NCBI GenBank assembly: GCA_050633585.1
Contig: JBOEGT010000061.1
Coordinates: 1 to 23,561, forward strand
Source of the DNA: CALKZN01 sp050633585
Lineage (GTDB): Bacteria; Pseudomonadota; Gammaproteobacteria; Arenicellales; Arenicellaceae
DNA: 23,561 nt
Direction: 5' to 3'
In this document: in pieces, positions 23,148 through 23,561 of the stretch
How positions within the stretch are numbered: the first letter of the stretch is position 1
How the letters are laid out: each line of letters begins with the position of its first letter
Program-made: the position numbers and the translations under genes
Notes under the pieces: model-generated
What the model was told of the DNA's origin: nothing
Database searches by the model: none
What the model saw: only the letters and a program-made list of their open reading frames with translations

Positions 23148-23459
23148 ATGTATGCAAGAGAGTGGAAAACACGTTGCCCTGAATCAAAGAGAGAAGGGTT
23201 TATTCAATATCTACATGAGACCGGTGTCAAAGAAACATCCGCTACACCTGGTTTTAAAGGGGTGCAGATTCTTGTTCGTGGATTTGAACAGGCAGTGGAG
23301 GTCACATTGATCTCTTATTGGGACTCGTTGGAGTCGATCAAAGCGTTTGCTGGGGAAGATGTTTCAGTAGCAAAGTTATACCCAGAAGACTGTCAATATG
23401 AGTTAGAACCGGATAATTTTGTACGCCATTATGAAGTGATTGAAAACGCTTGGAAATGA
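23148..23459 (+). CDS. ABM-fold (antibiotic biosynthesis monooxygenase-like) protein
   Basis: This 103-residue protein matches the small ABM-superfamily pattern MYAREWKTR, then a YLHETGVKE-type helix, ATPGFKGVQILVRG, ISYWDSLESIKAFAGED and YPEDCQYELEPDNFVRHYEV. These dimeric ferredoxin-like proteins include heme-degrading and quinol monooxygenases, but most members are uncharacterised. I see no IsdG-type heme-ligand pattern, so a specific substrate is not claimed. The ATG at 23148 is preferred; a GTG at 23142 would add two residues. It starts 24 bp after the ankyrin gene stop and is convergent with the HxlR-like gene at the window edge. Confidence 0.85.
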   Translation: MYAREWKTRCPESKREGFIQYLHETGVKETSATPGFKGVQILVRGFEQAVEVTLISYWDSLESIKAFAGEDVSVAKLYPEDCQYELEPDNFVRHYEVIENAWK

Positions 23460-23498
23460 GTTTCGCAACCATGATGAGAACATTTGGGCAGAGTTATG

Positions 23499-23561
23499 TT
23501 ATCTATTATGGGCTTTCTCAAATTCAGCGCCCCACTTGCATAATGCGTCTAATGCACCATT
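23499..23561 (-). CDS. C-terminal end of an HxlR-like regulator (partial)
   Basis: The minus strand reads twenty codons from the window edge to a TAA at 23501-23499, ending ALDALCKWGAEFEKAHNR. The LDALCxWG motif is typical of the final helix of HxlR-family winged-helix regulators. Only this helix is inside the window, so the assignment rests on a short motif. HxlR regulators often control neighbouring redox or detoxification genes. Confidence 0.5.
   Translation of the reverse strand, partial: NGALDALCKWGAEFEKAHNR

Overview
The window looks like a chromosomal segment of a free-living, probably marine gammaproteobacterium. It is moderately AT-rich and uses ATG, GTG and TTG starts. The best lineage evidence is the conserved block zapB-like/zapA, 6S RNA and ygfA, transcribed away from ygfB-pepP-ubiH-ubiI. 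That order is characteristic of Gammaproteobacteria. A Marinomonas-like or other Oceanospirillales host is my inference only. I see no insertion sequence, prophage, CRISPR array, tRNA or rRNA.

Layout. (1) 1-461: the 5' part of a YdcF/ElyC-type (DUF218) membrane protein on the minus strand. (2) 706-3095: a two-gene unit encoding a Tat-exported lipoprotein with every vanadate-binding residue of vanadium haloperoxidases, followed 8 bp later by an outer-membrane beta-barrel protein. (3) 3293-5344: trpB-trpA standing alone, with an atypical TrpA; a 12-bp stem lies just upstream. (4) 5351-7296, minus strand: a CPD photolyase followed by a small coiled-coil lipoprotein. (5) 7444-9072: an inner-membrane-anchored BON/OmpA protein with a membrane-anchored helix-hairpin-helix protein, ended by a strong bidirectional terminator. 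(6) 9173-11222, minus strand: ppiB, ygfA, 6S RNA (not an ORF), zapA and a ZapB-like protein. (7) 11442-16657, plus strand: ygfB, pepP, ubiH, ubiI and an AlkB-type dioxygenase. (8) 16782-18855: a CPA1 sodium/proton antiporter, then sodB and its terminator. (9) 18900-23561: an accessory-looking stretch with a small membrane protein, a membrane-anchored serine hydrolase, a SigZ-family sigma factor with a cysteine-rich tail, an ArsI/CadI-type metalloenzyme with a cysteine-pair tail, a small secreted protein, a periplasmic ankyrin protein, an ABM-fold protein and the tail of an HxlR-like regulator.

How the genes work together. Regions 6 and 7 are housekeeping: cell division (ZapA and partner), folate repair (YgfA), global transcription control (6S RNA) and ubiquinone hydroxylation (UbiH, UbiI). 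Photolyase, AlkB and SodB are stress and DNA-repair functions. The two most interesting modules are the haloperoxidase/barrel pair and the SigZ/ArsI pair. In the second, both proteins carry vicinal cysteines at the C-terminus, suggesting a self-contained thiol-based metalloid response with no visible anti-sigma factor or ArsR repressor. No gene-free stretch exceeds 300 bases.
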